Assembly (NCBI RefSeq): GCF_001661265.1
Contig: NW_017567001.1
Location: 372,001-436,000, forward strand
Direction of reading: 5' to 3'
Origin: Saitoella complicata NRRL Y-17804
Taxonomy: Eukaryota; Ascomycota; Saitoellomycetes; Saitoellales; Saitoellaceae
Length of the DNA: 64,000 nucleotides
Of the stretch, positions 29,899-40,457 are shown piece by piece. The notes beneath the pieces are model-generated. The model had not been told where the DNA came from, ran no database searches, and saw nothing but the letters and a program-made list of their open reading frames with translations. The translations under genes were made by a program, and so were the position numbers. Every line of letters begins with the position of its first letter. Positions within the stretch are counted from its first letter, which is position 1.

Positions 29899-30926
29899 TC
29901 ATCTCCTCCCCCTCCCCAAAACCTCCCCAACAGCCCTCTCAACCTCCCCCCCATTCCTCTCCAAAACATCAACAGCCTCCTCCCTCACCAACTCCGGAAA
30001 AACCCCCATCAACGTCTCAATATCCACTTCCCGGATCCTTGGCGCACGCTGCGTTTCGCGGCGTCCAGAGAGTGTATCGAGGAGTTCTGTCGAGATGGGT
30101 TGGAGGGTTGGACTGTTCGGCGGGGGGTTGAGGTCGTCGAGGGAGTCGGAGGTTTGAGGAGCGGTATCGGGGTCTGCGGTTGCGAGACTACTATAGCCCG
30201 ACGGAGAAGGCATGGGGCCCCGACCCGTGAGGGATTTGGGGAGGAATGAAGACGGTACGCGCCACGCTCGTACCCGCCCTGGAACGACCTCCGCTCTCCA
30301 TCCCAGGCCGACACACCATCCCACCGCAGCACTAACCGCACTCCCCCACCCCTGACTCAACGCGACCTGTGCCGCCAACCCCCACACGAAGATTTTATCC
30401 GTCACGGTAAGAGCCCGGGGAAGGGGTTCGAGGTGGAAGGAGTAAGTTGGGGGGATGAGGGATGCGTAGTGCGCGAGGAGGGAGAAGAGGAGGGGTGTGG
30501 GGCCTGGTGGGAGGTAATTTAGTCCGAAGATGGGTCGGAGGAGGAGGAGAAGGAGGGGGCCGAGGAGGGATGTGAGGAACCAGGTTGAGATGATCAGCGA
30601 GATGTATTTCCGGCTTCCCATTGCGCGCTCCACGCCTCGTAGGTTGTACACCAGTAATACTGCGAACAGAACTTCGCCTGAGTTGACGTAGGCGAGTTGC
30701 CATGTCAGGAGACGGTGAAATTGGTGGTATTGTAGGAGATGGGGAGAGAATTGGATGTGGAGGAGGGGTTGGAGGGAGAGGAGGGGGATGAGGGTTGATG
30801 TGGTGATGAGGTATGTGGAGAGGAACTTCGAGATTGGGGCGTTGCGGAAGCCTGTTGACCCGGTGTTAGCTGCGAGTACAGATCCTGGACGTTGATGGAT
30901 TAACCCGATGGTGCTGAGGACAACAT
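29899..30926 (-). CDS. Dsc E3 ligase subunit 2 (rhomboid-like, UBA domain)
   Basis: Two exons, complement(join(29899..30851,30905..30926)), 324 aa. The first exon is 22 nt (MLSSAPS plus one base); the intron is 53 nt with GTTAAT donor and AGCTAACACC branch. Splicing gives MLSSAPSGFRNAPISKFLSTYL, the conserved start of this family. A rhomboid-like membrane region of five or six segments follows (RLLTWQLAYVNSGEVLFAVLLVYN, then RKYISLIISTWFLTSLLGPLLLLLL). After a polar linker the C-terminal 45 residues form a UBA/CUE domain (IREVDIETLMGVFPELVREE). The Dsc complex in the Golgi ubiquitinates membrane proteins, including SREBP precursors. Catalytic rhomboid residues are not expected here. Confidence 0.85.
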
Positions 30927-31237
30927 CTTGACCGTTTGATCAGCTGGTTGAGCGGGTGTCGATGGTGGTAGGGTGTACGGAGCGGGTTGCCAGGCGCGTA
31001 CAAGCCGCGGTCGACGTCGACGTCCCGAACTACGTGTATAAAACCTTAATTCAAAACCGGACGGGTACCTCACTCTTCATCCTCATCCTACCCTCTTAAA
31101 AAGAACTCCATCCTCTTCACGAATCGAAGGACTCAGTCTCTCACGTCACACCTGCATTCGCCTCAGTCCAGTGACGCACGGACCTCCCCACCCAAAAATA
31201 CTTCCCTCGAACCCCCACACTCGCCCATATAGCAATT
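30927..31237. promoter_or_regulatory. Shared divergent promoter (Dsc2 / UAP1)
   Basis: 311 bp between opposed starts. GTGTATAAAACC at about 31036-31047 is a plausible TATA box for the rightward UAP1 gene, about 190 bp before its ATG, leaving a CT-rich leader typical of strongly expressed fungal genes. Confidence 0.6.
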
Positions 31238-32773
31238 ATGGACGCAATCAAATCCGTTGTCGAGAAGGTCGTTCCCGGACTCGTGGACACCGCTTCTCCT
31301 CCCTCCGGGGCTCAAGTCGCCGACCTCCGCGCCAAATACGATGCAGCCGGCCAATCCCAGGTCTTCACCTTCTGGGACTCGCTTTCCGACAGCGAGAAAG
31401 CTGCGTTGTACACCCAGTTGTCCGATATTGACCCTGAACGCGTCAACCGTATCGCTACCGAGACCCTCAACCCCGCTCTCACTGCTGAGGGAGACGACAA
31501 GGTTGAGCCCCTTCCCGCCGCACAGACCGCCTCCACCATCGATGCTTCCGAGTCTCAACTCCAAGCCTGGAGAACGAAGGGTCTTGAGCTTATTGGCGAG
31601 AGCAAGGTTGCTGTTTTGTTGATGGCCGGAGGACAAGGTACCCGTCTCGGGTCCTCTGACCCGAAGGGATGTTTCGATATTGGTCTTCCCTCTCACAAAT
31701 CTCTCTTCCAACTCCAAGCCGAGCGTATTCGTCGCGTCGAGGTCCTCGCCGCCAAACACGCTGGAAAGGCAGCGGGTGAGGTCGTGGTGCCGTGGTATGT
31801 CATGACCTCCGGGCCCACCCGTGGTCCCACCGAGGCCTTCTTCCAGAAGAACAACTACTTTGGTTTAAAGAAGGAGAACGTCATCGTTTTTGAGCAGGGT
31901 GTCTTGCCTTGCCTCACTAACGACGCCAAGATCATCCTGGAGTCAAAGGGCAAAGTCGCGGTAGCTCCCGACGGCAACGGTGGTCTCTACCGCGGTATGA
32001 TCACCTCCCCCGTCCTCTCCGACCTCGAGAAGAGAGGCATCGAACACGTCCACGCATACTGCGTCGACAACTGTCTCGTCCGCGTCGCAGACCCTACATT
32101 CATCGGATTCTCCGTCGCCAAAAACGCGGATATCGCGACTAAAGTCGTACGGAAACGCGCGCCCGAGGAGCCGGTTGGACTCATCGTTTTGAAAGGTGGG
32201 AAGCCGGGTGTTGTGGAGTATTCCGAGATTGACGAGGCTTTGACGAAGCAGGTTGAGGAGATGGGGGAGGAGAAGGGGTTGTTGAGGTATCGGGCTGCTA
32301 ATATCGTGAATCACTACTACCATATCAGGTTCTTGTCGAAGATCCCGGTGTGGTGCGATAACCTGCCACACCACATCGCACGCAAGAAGATCCCATACGT
32401 CGACCTCGAATCAGGCGAAACCGTCAAACCCTCAAAGCCAAACGGCATCAAACTCGAACAATTCGTCTTTGACGTCTTCCCCTTCATCTCGTTGGACAAT
32501 TTCGCCTGTCTTGAGGTTAAACGCGAGGATGAGTTCTCGCCGCTCAAGAATGCTAGGGGCGCGGGTGAGGATGATCCCGATACCTCGAAGAAGGATATTA
32601 TGGCGCAGGGGAGGAAGTGGGTTGAGGCTGCAGGTGGGGTTGTGGAGGGGGAGAGCGAGGAGGAGAGTGGGGTTGAGGTTAGTCCGTTGGTGTCGTATGA
32701 TGGGGAGGGGTTGGAGGGGTATGTTAAGGGAAAGACGTTGAGGGCGCCCGTTAAGATTGAGGCGGATGAGTAA
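31238..32773 (+). CDS. UAP1: UDP-N-acetylglucosamine pyrophosphorylase
   Basis: Single exon, 511 aa. The nucleotide-binding signature [19 protein letters not shown] is at about residue 128. Further conserved blocks are [40 protein letters not shown], and [17 protein letters not shown]. The enzyme joins UTP and GlcNAc-1-P in the cytosol to give the donor for chitin, N-glycans and GPI anchors. Length is normal for fungi. Codon polarity flips at least three times along the gene. With GDP-mannose pyrophosphorylase 20 kb away the window has two cell-wall sugar-nucleotide enzymes, but they are not adjacent. Confidence 0.97.
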   Translation: MDAIKSVVEKVVPGLVDTASPPSGAQVADLRAKYDAAGQSQVFTFWDSLSDSEKAALYTQLSDIDPERVNRIATETLNPALTAEGDDKVEPLPAAQTASTIDASESQLQAWRTKGLELIGESKVAVLLMAGGQGTRLGSSDPKGCFDIGLPSHKSLFQLQAERIRRVEVLAAKHAGKAAGEVVVPWYVMTSGPTRGPTEAFFQKNNYFGLKKENVIVFEQGVLPCLTNDAKIILESKGKVAVAPDGNGGLYRGMITSPVLSDLEKRGIEHVHAYCVDNCLVRVADPTFIGFSVAKNADIATKVVRKRAPEEPVGLIVLKGGKPGVVEYSEIDEALTKQVEEMGEEKGLLRYRAANIVNHYYHIRFLSKIPVWCDNLPHHIARKKIPYVDLESGETVKPSKPNGIKLEQFVFDVFPFISLDNFACLEVKREDEFSPLKNARGAGEDDPDTSKKDIMAQGRKWVEAAGGVVEGESEEESGVEVSPLVSYDGEGLEGYVKGKTLRAPVKIEADE

Positions 32774-32915
32774 GGGTGGTAAGATGCGTGACTGTAGGGA
32801 TGTAGGATATTACATTATAGTGACATTGCTTATGGATTCTATGAACTTGCTTCTTGAGTGTTGATGATTGCAAAACCTGTCCACCTAAAAAGTCACACGC
32901 CCATCATCCACCCCC

Positions 32916-33874
32916 TCACCTCCTCCTCTTCACATTCTGAGGCTCAACGGTCTCTTCCCTGTCATCACCACTCATTACCCTCCCCGCCGTTCTTTTCCTC
33001 CCACTGTACGTCTCTGTAAACTGACTACTGGTATGCTTCTCCTCCTCCTCCTCCTCTCCTCCAAAATCTAGCTCAGTATCTCCAGGACTATGCGCCCCCG
33101 AATTAAGAAACATCATCATGATCTGCGCTGCCGCCGAATCTTCACTCCCGGGTCTAAGCCCTGGACTCGAGCCCTGACAACCGTTCACCAGAGGTCTGCT
33201 TGAATCCAGGCCAAAGTGTAGCGCTAGAGCTTCGTGACGGGGATGCATAGGATTTGGGTTTCGTTTCCGCTCCGGACTCGCGGTAAAGAAGGGCGGAAAT
33301 ACCAACGGACTCTGCTGTAACTGTAGTTGTGTCTGCAAACTCGGTACGCGTCGATGACTCCGACTGGTACGTGAATGATGGTGTTTTGAGCTTGGGTTTG
33401 AGTCGAAGCGGGTACGTGTCGGCGTTGTGGGGTGGGAGGTGAGTCCATTGTAGATTGAGGAGGGGCGGGAGGAGGCGGGGTTTAGTTCTGGGTGGTCCCA
33501 GACTGTTTCGAGGTCTTTTCGTCCTTCATCCTGGTCTGGTTGTTTGGTAGTGAAAGACAAAACAGGGAGGAGCATCTTTTGCTGTACATGGCGGCTATCA
33601 TCGTCGGGGTGAAATGTCGAGGCCGAGGCGTGCGACAATGTGCCCATTGGTAGCCTGTGAGTATGTACCCTCCCCCCCAAGTACCTCTCCTCCAACTCCG
33701 ATATCGTACTGGTCTGGTGATTATGCGATGCTTTCCAATGTGCGTAACTCAATGTCGTACGTAACTTTTTCGTGAGCTGTATGGAACGAACATTAGCCTA
33801 CCATCGTCCTTGGGAGACAGGGATCTGGTTCGCTTTCACACCTCCTGGATTCGGGCACTCGTGCTAAGCTCCAT
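32916..33874 (-). CDS. Whi5/Nrm1-like cell-cycle transcriptional repressor
   Basis: Two exons, complement(join(32916..33776,33842..33874)), 297 aa. The 33-nt first exon (MELSTSARIQE) is joined by a 65-nt intron with GGCTAATG branch to LTKKLRTTLSYAHWKASHNHQT. This N-terminal helix, with the pattern L..KLR..LSYA..K, resembles the short motif by which Whi5 and Nrm1 bind G1/S transcription factors. The rest is disordered, rich in Ser/Pro/His, with several SP/TP sites (HPTTPTRTR, FTASPER) that could be CDK targets, and a KRRR tail. Assignment rests on one short motif, so it is moderate. A (GGA)n purine run lies in the leader. Confidence 0.6.
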
Positions 33875-33907
33875 CACGAACGAAGAAGAGAGTACGAGAG
33901 GGAGGGG

Positions 33908-33935
33908 AGAGGAGGAGGAGGAGGAGGAGGTCAAG
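33908..33935 (+). repeat. GGA/TCC microsatellite in leader of Whi5-like gene
   Basis: Seven or so GGA units (coding strand TCC) stand about 35 bp upstream of the start codon, giving a pyrimidine-rich leader or promoter element. Confidence 0.75.
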
Positions 33936-34132
33936 CGGCTCGTTTGGGGGACGGGCGAAGATCGTGTGGCGTGTAGATGAGCTCGAGGCTTGAGCGTGGG
34001 TATGGGGTATATTAGAGTTCAATTAGAAATCTCGAGCCATGAAACGATGCATTTGGTAAAGTGTGTCGAAGAGGTCTATATGTAGTTATGGGGATTTTCC
34101 CTATCCTACTCATATGGCTCCTGATTGTCGGT

Positions 34133-35375
34133 TCATCGAATCTCTCCCAAGATAATCTTCCGATCCGTCGACGCAGACATAACTGTAAGGCCCATCGATT
34201 AGCACGCAAATCGCAGCATGACGTCAATGCATCTTACCAATCGGCTCAATCGGCGAAAACTGCACATCATTAACACACCCCGAATGCCCGGGCAACGCAT
34301 ATTCCACACTCCCACTTTCCGATTCCCAGACATACACGACGCCATCACTCCCTCCCGCCCCGACTCTCTTCCCGTCAGCGCTCCAACTCGCTCTCTGTAG
34401 ATTTTTCTCGAAGCCGTGGAGAGCTTTTCCGTGGGGTGCGGTGAGGGTGCGGATGAGGCGGGTGGGGGAGGAGGTGAAGGGTGCGATATCCCATATTCGG
34501 AGGGTGGAGTCCATGGAGTAGGAGAGGAGGCGAGGTGAGGAGGACGAGGGGGAGATGGAGAGGGAAGTTATTGTGTTGGTGTGGCCTTGGAGGGTGTAGG
34601 CAATTGTTCGGGTTCGCATGTCCCAGACCTGTACCAAAACTTGTTAGCAAACTTGCAAGACTACTGCCAAAGCCAAGTACCTTGATTGTGTTGTCGAGGC
34701 CACCGGTGAAGAGTTGGTCTCCGGCTTCTGAGAACGCGACGGCGGTGACGGGGTATTTATTCTCCATCGAATCCACCGCCAACTTCTCCCTCGAATCCCA
34801 CAACGAGACCCAACCATCATCACTCCCACTAACCAACATCTCATTCCCCCTCCGATACACATCAACAGTATTAACAATATCCTCATGCCCAACGTGTTTC
34901 TTCACCCTCTTTCCACTCTCTACGTCCCATGTTCCCAATGTCGTGTCGGCGCTGGCGGAGTAGATGGTCTTCGAATCACGGGACCAAGCGACGTCGAGGA
35001 TTGCGGCTTTGTGTCCGGTAACGATGCCGTAGTTTGAACAATCGTTGTATGTGTTCCAGAGGAGAATTGAGCGGTCGAAGGAGGCAGAGGCGATGTGTTG
35101 CCCTGTTGGGTCGAAGCGGGATGCGAAGATTTCGCCCTGTAGGGTCCATGTCAGCCACACTCGTTTTCAAGGTGAAGCACGGTTCATACCGAATGACCAG
35201 TTAGGTGCATGTTGGGAGCCTGAAGTCCCGATGTTCGGGATACACTTTGGATCAAGGCACCTCCATTGCCGGAGCCGACGAGGGAGACTTGTTGGTTGTT
35301 TTGCGCGTTTGTGCGGGGTTTTTTGGAGACGACGAGATGGCCTCCTGAAGGTGGAGGGGATTTTCTTTTGTCCAT
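34133..35375 (-). CDS. U5 snRNP 40-kDa WD40 protein (SNRNP40/Spf38)
   Basis: Four exons, complement(join(34133..34182,34238..34628,34681..35136,35190..35375)), 360 aa; introns 52-55 nt. The start MDKRKSPPPSGGHLVVSKKPR and SLVGSGNGGALIQSVSRTSGLQAPNM are the conserved head of this family. Seven WD repeats follow (HLTGHSGEIFASRFDPTG, ASASFDRSILLWNTY, GTWDVESGKRVKKHVGHED, SGSDDGWVSLWDSR, GGLDNTIKVWDMR, YSMDSTLRIWDIAPF, GGSDGVVYVWESE). The last exon gives SASTDRKIILGEI. It is part of the U5 particle and the Prp8 interaction surface in the spliceosome. With Ntr1 there are two splicing factors in the window. Divergent from Bet3 over 251 bp. Confidence 0.95.
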
Positions 35376-35626
35376 TGCGATTGAAGGGGATGGTGTAGGT
35401 GTTGGAGGATGTGCGTGGAGGTGCAGGACGCGTGCAGCCGAGCAACGCGGTAACGACGACACGAGTAGGGATTACGAGAAGTGAAGTAAGTGAAGGTGGG
35501 TGTTTTGAAAACCTTTAAGAGGGGTCCTTGAGACTGACAATCTCCCAGATAAAGAAGGTCTTCAAGGACGTGACGCACAAAGACACAACCGACTGGTCTA
35601 CACGAACGTCATACAGCACCAACAAC
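35376..35626. promoter_or_regulatory. Shared divergent promoter (U5-40K / Bet3)
   Basis: 251 bp between opposed starts. No TATA box recognised. Confidence 0.5.
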
Positions 35627-36420
35627 ATGTCAAGACACGCCCGAGTAGGGGAGGAAGTTTGGAAGGGGCGAGAGAAGATTGTGCGTGGCCGAAAATTGGT
35701 CGTATAACCGTCCTAGACGGCTAACTTTCTCACTCACAGAACGCCGAACTCTTCACCCTGACATATGGCTCCATCGTGGCACAATTATGCAAAGACTGTG
35801 ATGATTATGCGGAGGTGAATAAGCAGTTAGACAAGATGTATGCTTGCGGCCCTGATTTGTGGGGATTTATGCTGATTGCTTGGTGTAGGGGATACAATAT
35901 CGGTGTACGCCTGATAGAGGACTTCTTGGCAAGATCAGGGACAGGACGGTGTCACGACTTCAAAGAGACCGCAGAAGTCATCTCAAAGGTGAAACTGACC
36001 CTCTGGTTCTTTTTAACCGGAAACGCGGCATGTGCTGACGGGCATCTTCACAGGTCGGCTTCAAGATGTTCCTCAACATCGCACCCACAGTCACCAACAT
36101 CTCCACAGACGGCAAGACCTTCTCACTGATCTTTGACGAAAACCCATTAGCGGAGTTCGTTGAGATACCGGATGACGGCAAGGCACAGACGGAGTTATGG
36201 TATTCGAATGTGTTGTGTGGCGTATTACGGGGTTCTCTGGAAATGGTATTTTTCCCTGATATGCCCAGCTGAGTTTGCGGGGCTAACATGGAGGATACAG
36301 GTACAAATGGCTGTGGAGGTTAGTTTTGTGAGTGATGTGCTGAGAGGGGATGAGCAGACGGAGATGAGGTTGACGCTGGTACGGATGTTGGAGGAGGAGA
36401 TGCCTCCAGGAGAGGATTAG
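35627..36420 (+). CDS. BET3: TRAPP complex subunit Bet3
   Basis: Five exons, join(35627..35680,35740..35837,35889..35988,36054..36245,36301..36420), 187 aa; introns 51-65 nt. Spliced protein reads [59 protein letters not shown] and [12 protein letters not shown], which is Bet3/TRAPPC3. The Cys in AQLCKDC is near the site that is palmitoylated in orthologues (known of the family). Bet3 is a core subunit of the TRAPP exchange factor for Rab1/Ypt1 in ER-Golgi traffic. It has the densest intron content of any gene here relative to its size. Confidence 0.96.
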
Positions 36421-36875
36421 ACGACTACAAGCAAGGCAGGGCGAAGGGATAAAGATACGATATACCCTCCGGACAAACACATCACAACATGGGGCTTCGC
36501 ACGGAAACATATCGATGACGTACGTAGCCAGTAGGCGAACGACGGTGACACGCTCAACGGCAAGCCAACCGCAGTAAAGAGTAATAGGTGAAAAGAAAAG
36601 AAGAACAGCTTCGAATAAGCTTCCCTTGGTTTCCTCGCCTCCCAACGGGGGTGTTGGTCTTGTGAGGTACTAGCTTGCCAGGCAACCCCAGACGACAGCG
36701 TCGCGGTGTGCCCAAGTCCGCCCTGAAGCTGGAGCTGCCGACCGAGTCGCACCGAGCGCAACAGACCCGCACACAAGTGATCCTTGATCCCTACCTGAAT
36801 TGACTTCGACAGATCTTCTGTTTTTCCCTCTCGGATCCACCGCGTCTTTCCACACGGGTTACGGGTTGACACAGC
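36421..36875. promoter_or_regulatory. Upstream region of Flo8/Som1-like gene
   Basis: 455 bp of intergenic DNA, 3' end of Bet3 and promoter of the regulator. No supported gene. Confidence 0.5.
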
Positions 36876-39681
36876 ATGAACGGTGCCGCCGGATCCACGG
36901 CGCAATCACCTCGTGCTGCTCCGCCGTTGACGAGTAGCTCCTCCAATGCTTCGAACTCGAATCAGAATCAACAGCAGATGCAGTCGAATGAGATGTTACA
37001 GGTTTATATCTATGATTATCTCCTCAAGCAGGGACTTCCTGACTCGGCGCGGGCGTTCTTGAACGAGGTAGATTATCCGGTGACGGGGAGTGGGATGCAG
37101 GGTTCCCCGTCACAGGGATCTGGATCGCGGGATGGACATGGAGGACAGAGAGAGGATCAGACGTTGGAGTCTTCCATCCCGTCTGATATGGAGCAGAATC
37201 CTCGTAAGCGGCCGGCGCCTAATGATGATGCTGATACGGGTGCCGATCAGGAACGGCGTAAGATCGGTAAACATGAGGACTTGTTGCCGGCTGCTGTGCC
37301 TATTGACGCGCCAGATGGGTTTCTTTTGGAGTGGTGGACGATCTTTTGGGATATATTTACGGCGAGGAGCGGGAAGGGCGGATCGGTGTCTGCGAGCGCG
37401 TACATCGCGCATCAACAGGTTCGGATTTTTTATCTGGTATCCTAAGTGATCGTTACTAACGTTGGTATTCGAACAGAGAATGAGGCAAGAAGCGCAACAA
37501 CGTGGCATGAACGCGATGGGTCAGCAACACCCCGGATACGCCGGCGTCCCCGGCCAGCCCATGAACGGCCAGCAGTTCGGCCAGCAGTTCGGTCCTAATA
37601 TGCGCGTAGTGAACGGCATGCCAACAGTCGTCGGTGGCCTCGAGCCTAACATGACACCTCAGCAACAGCAGCGTGAAATGCTCATGCGCCAGGCTATGCT
37701 CAACAATCAGCGCAAGGGGAATACGATCTTCCCGCAGAACGCGCAGACCCAACAGCAGCTTCATATGTTACGTCAAGCTCAGATTCAACAGGTTCAGCAG
37801 CAGCAACAGCAGCAGCAACAACAGGCGCAACAGGTGCAGGCTCAGCAGCAGCAACAGCAGGGACAGTTCTCTGAGGAGGCCCAAGAGGGTCGCATGGGAT
37901 CGCCCGCTGGTGCTCAAGCTACGTCGCCTACAAAGCGCCAGCGCCTTTCGCCCGAGGGTCAGCAGGGTCAGCTCCCAACTCAGCCTGGACAGCCTCAGCA
38001 GCCCATGCAGGGTATGCCTCAGAACCCCCAACAGGTTGCCCAAGCGCGTCAACAAGCCATGCAGCAACAACAGATGATGTTGAACATTGGAATGAACTCT
38101 GCCGCACTGACTCCTCAGCAGTTAATGGCTTTCCAGCAACAGACCAATAACCCCCTCTTGCAGAAGCAGAACCCGCAGATGAATATCGCTAGCTATACGC
38201 AGAGCCTCATGTCGCAACAACAGCGTGCGTTGAATGCGGCAAAGGGAGCGCCGATGCCCGGGCAGATGAACCAGATGGGTGGAAATGGTATGCCTGGTCA
38301 AGATCCCTCTGGTCAGTTGAACCTTGAGGGTATGCAGCCGCATGTGCAGCAACAGTTCATGAGGCAGTTGGCGCATCAGCAGAACCAGGCCGGTGCGAAT
38401 GGTAACATGGCTTTGGCGGAGTACCAGTCTCAGTTGATGGTTTTGGAGAAACAGAACAAGGAGCGCCTCTTGGCTGCGCGTCAAGAGCAGGACAGGGGCG
38501 GATCGAGCGAGGCGCCTGGTCAGAACTTCCAGGATATGTCGCCTCAAACGACGCGTACTGGCCAGGTTCAGCCGTCTCCTCAGCCCGGATCGTTGGCGCT
38601 GGAGAAGCGTGGTACCCCCAAGATGGGACACATCGCTAATCCCAACTCCCCAGTCCCTGACTCGCAGGGTCCGCCGCGTGGTCCGTCCCCTGCGACCTTC
38701 AATGGCCAGGAGATGGATCCTCGCCAAATGATGATGTACCAGCAAATCAAGCAGCAGCAGAGTATGAATGATAACCTCCCTCAGGGCATGATGATGGGTC
38801 CGAACGGACAGATCACGCGTACCCCGTCCATGGCTGGTGCGGGTGGTCAGCCTGGATACATGCCTAATGGGGCTATGCAGCAGATGGGTATGATGAATGG
38901 AGGCAACCAGCAGGAACAGATGATGCGTCTGCGTCAACAAAACCCGGCGTTGTGGCACCAGCAGCAGCAACAACTCGCACAACAGATGCAGCTTCAGCAA
39001 ATGAGGGCGCAGCAAATGGCTGCCCAACAGCAGCAGGGTCAAGGACAGGTGGGCCCTCAGGGACCACAGGGACCGCAGCAGCAGCCGATGAACCCCTCTC
39101 AGCAGATGCCGCCTCCTCAGGCGCCGCCGCAGCAGCCTCAGCAACGTAACCCGCAGAACGAGGCTCCGTCGCCGAGTTTGTCGAATGCGCAGCCGCCTAC
39201 GCCTACACAAAGCCACAAGCCCGCTCCGAAGGGTAAGAAAGAACCGAAAGAGCCGAAGCCCAAGAAGGGCGGCGGCAAGAAGAACGCACCCGCTGCCCCC
39301 ACACCGGCTACACCTCAGGCTACTTCGGAGCCTCCTACGCCTACTACGCCCATCACTCCTCAGCACCCTCAGAGCTTCAGCTTGAACCCCATGATGGGCG
39401 GTAACCCCATGCAAGCACCTACGTCGAACCCCTCCAACCCTCCTCAGCTCCAGCAGCAGACTTCACAGCCTGATCCGGCGCCATTCACGGCTATCGACAC
39501 GGGTGCTGACTCGAGTACCTTATTTGGCGAGTTTGGAATGGGCGATACGGACCCCAACATGGACGCGTTCGACTTCGATGCGTTTTTGACCACTACGGCT
39601 GATGATGGCGCGGGTGGTGGGTTCGACACGAGCTTTGGCTTTACCTTTGGTGATGGCGTCGAAGCTGGTGCTGATGCGTGA
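36876..39681 (+). CDS. LisH transcriptional regulator, Flo8/Som1 family
   Basis: Two exons, join(36876..37418,37477..39681), 915 aa. A LisH dimerisation motif lies at residues 39-66 (MLQVYIYDYLLKQGLPDSAR). After it comes the family-specific block GFLLEWWTIFWDIFTARSGKGG that joins across the 58-nt intron to RMRQEAQQR. The rest is low complexity: Gln runs (QQVQQQQQQQQQQAQQVQ near residue 300), Met/Gln/Pro/Gly-rich stretches, a basic Lys patch (KGKKEPKEPKPKKGGGKK), and an acidic aromatic C-terminus (FDFDAFLTTTADD) that looks like an activation domain. Homologues act downstream of cAMP/PKA in adhesion, filamentation, conidiation and wall integrity. Confidence 0.9.
37787..37860 (+). repeat. CAG/CAA glutamine microsatellite inside Flo8/Som1-like gene
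   Basis: In-frame run of CAG and CAA codons giving two poly-Gln tracts broken by Ala/Val. Mixed codons suggest a partly stabilised repeat. Confidence 0.85.
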
Positions 39682-40457
39682 ATTTGAATGAGAATGAAAA
39701 TTGGAGAAGGTGGGTGTGGTGGTGCTAGGCCTGGTGGTAACTTTGGATTATAATGGCGTTTTTTTGGGATGGTATGTGTTTCGGATGGATTTTATGAGAG
39801 CGAAAGTTTAAAAGGAGGGGTGTCTTTGTCATATGTGCTAATTTCTCTTGGATAATTTGCGAGTTGTTCTGTCCATTTGGTCGTTATCTTTCTTCAATTT
39901 TGATGCTTTGGCGCGAGAGCAAGTTAGTTTCTCATGATCATGTACCGGAGCTTATTTTACAAAACTTTAATACAACGTAACGAATGATGAATGCATGATA
40001 CGTCCCTCTTTCATGTCTTGTATTAATACATGGTCTGTGATTGGGTACGTGTTCTTGGGCCTAACCTGTTGACATCGACCGACCTCGTTCAAGTACCGCC
40101 TAAACTAGCGCTTTGGTTCCGAACGTGAGAAACGGCTTGTTTCCCTGGAGGAAGAAATCCCATAAAGAGGGTATAGCCATAGTTAACTGCTCGATTTTGA
40201 GTTATTCTTTTTTGAGGTCACTCAAGAGGTTTAAATTTGAAGGACGGGGCGGCTCGGGTCATATTCCTCGTTCGGGCTTAAGCTTCGAATTCATGATCGC
40301 CGACGTCCGGTCCCGAGCTCGAGGTTAATTGCGGCACCGCAAGATTGGAAGCAAAGGGCTCCTTCACGATATTTTTCATATGAAATAAATCGTTGGAGTA
40401 TATAAACTCTGTTATCACCCTTTCGTCAAGTACTCGCAATGCTTACTGCGTCTACAG
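39682..40457. other. Intergenic region with P450 promoter
   Basis: 776 bp, the longest gene-free stretch in the window. AT-rich near 39800-40050. No supported gene. A TATA box (GTATATAAACTC) lies at about 40398-40409, 50-60 bp before the P450 start, in good position for a regulated promoter. Confidence 0.55.
40399..40406 (+). promoter_or_regulatory. TATA box of cytochrome P450 gene
   Basis: TATATAAA about 50 bp upstream of the ATG at 40458. Few other promoters in the window show such a clear TATA element, which suggests inducible expression. Confidence 0.65.

Noticed and set aside
38122-39414. 430-codon open frame antisense to the Flo8/Som1-like gene
   Set aside because: Leu/Arg/His-rich product is the reverse complement of Gln- and Pro-rich codons. 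No family features, and the sense protein is well supported.
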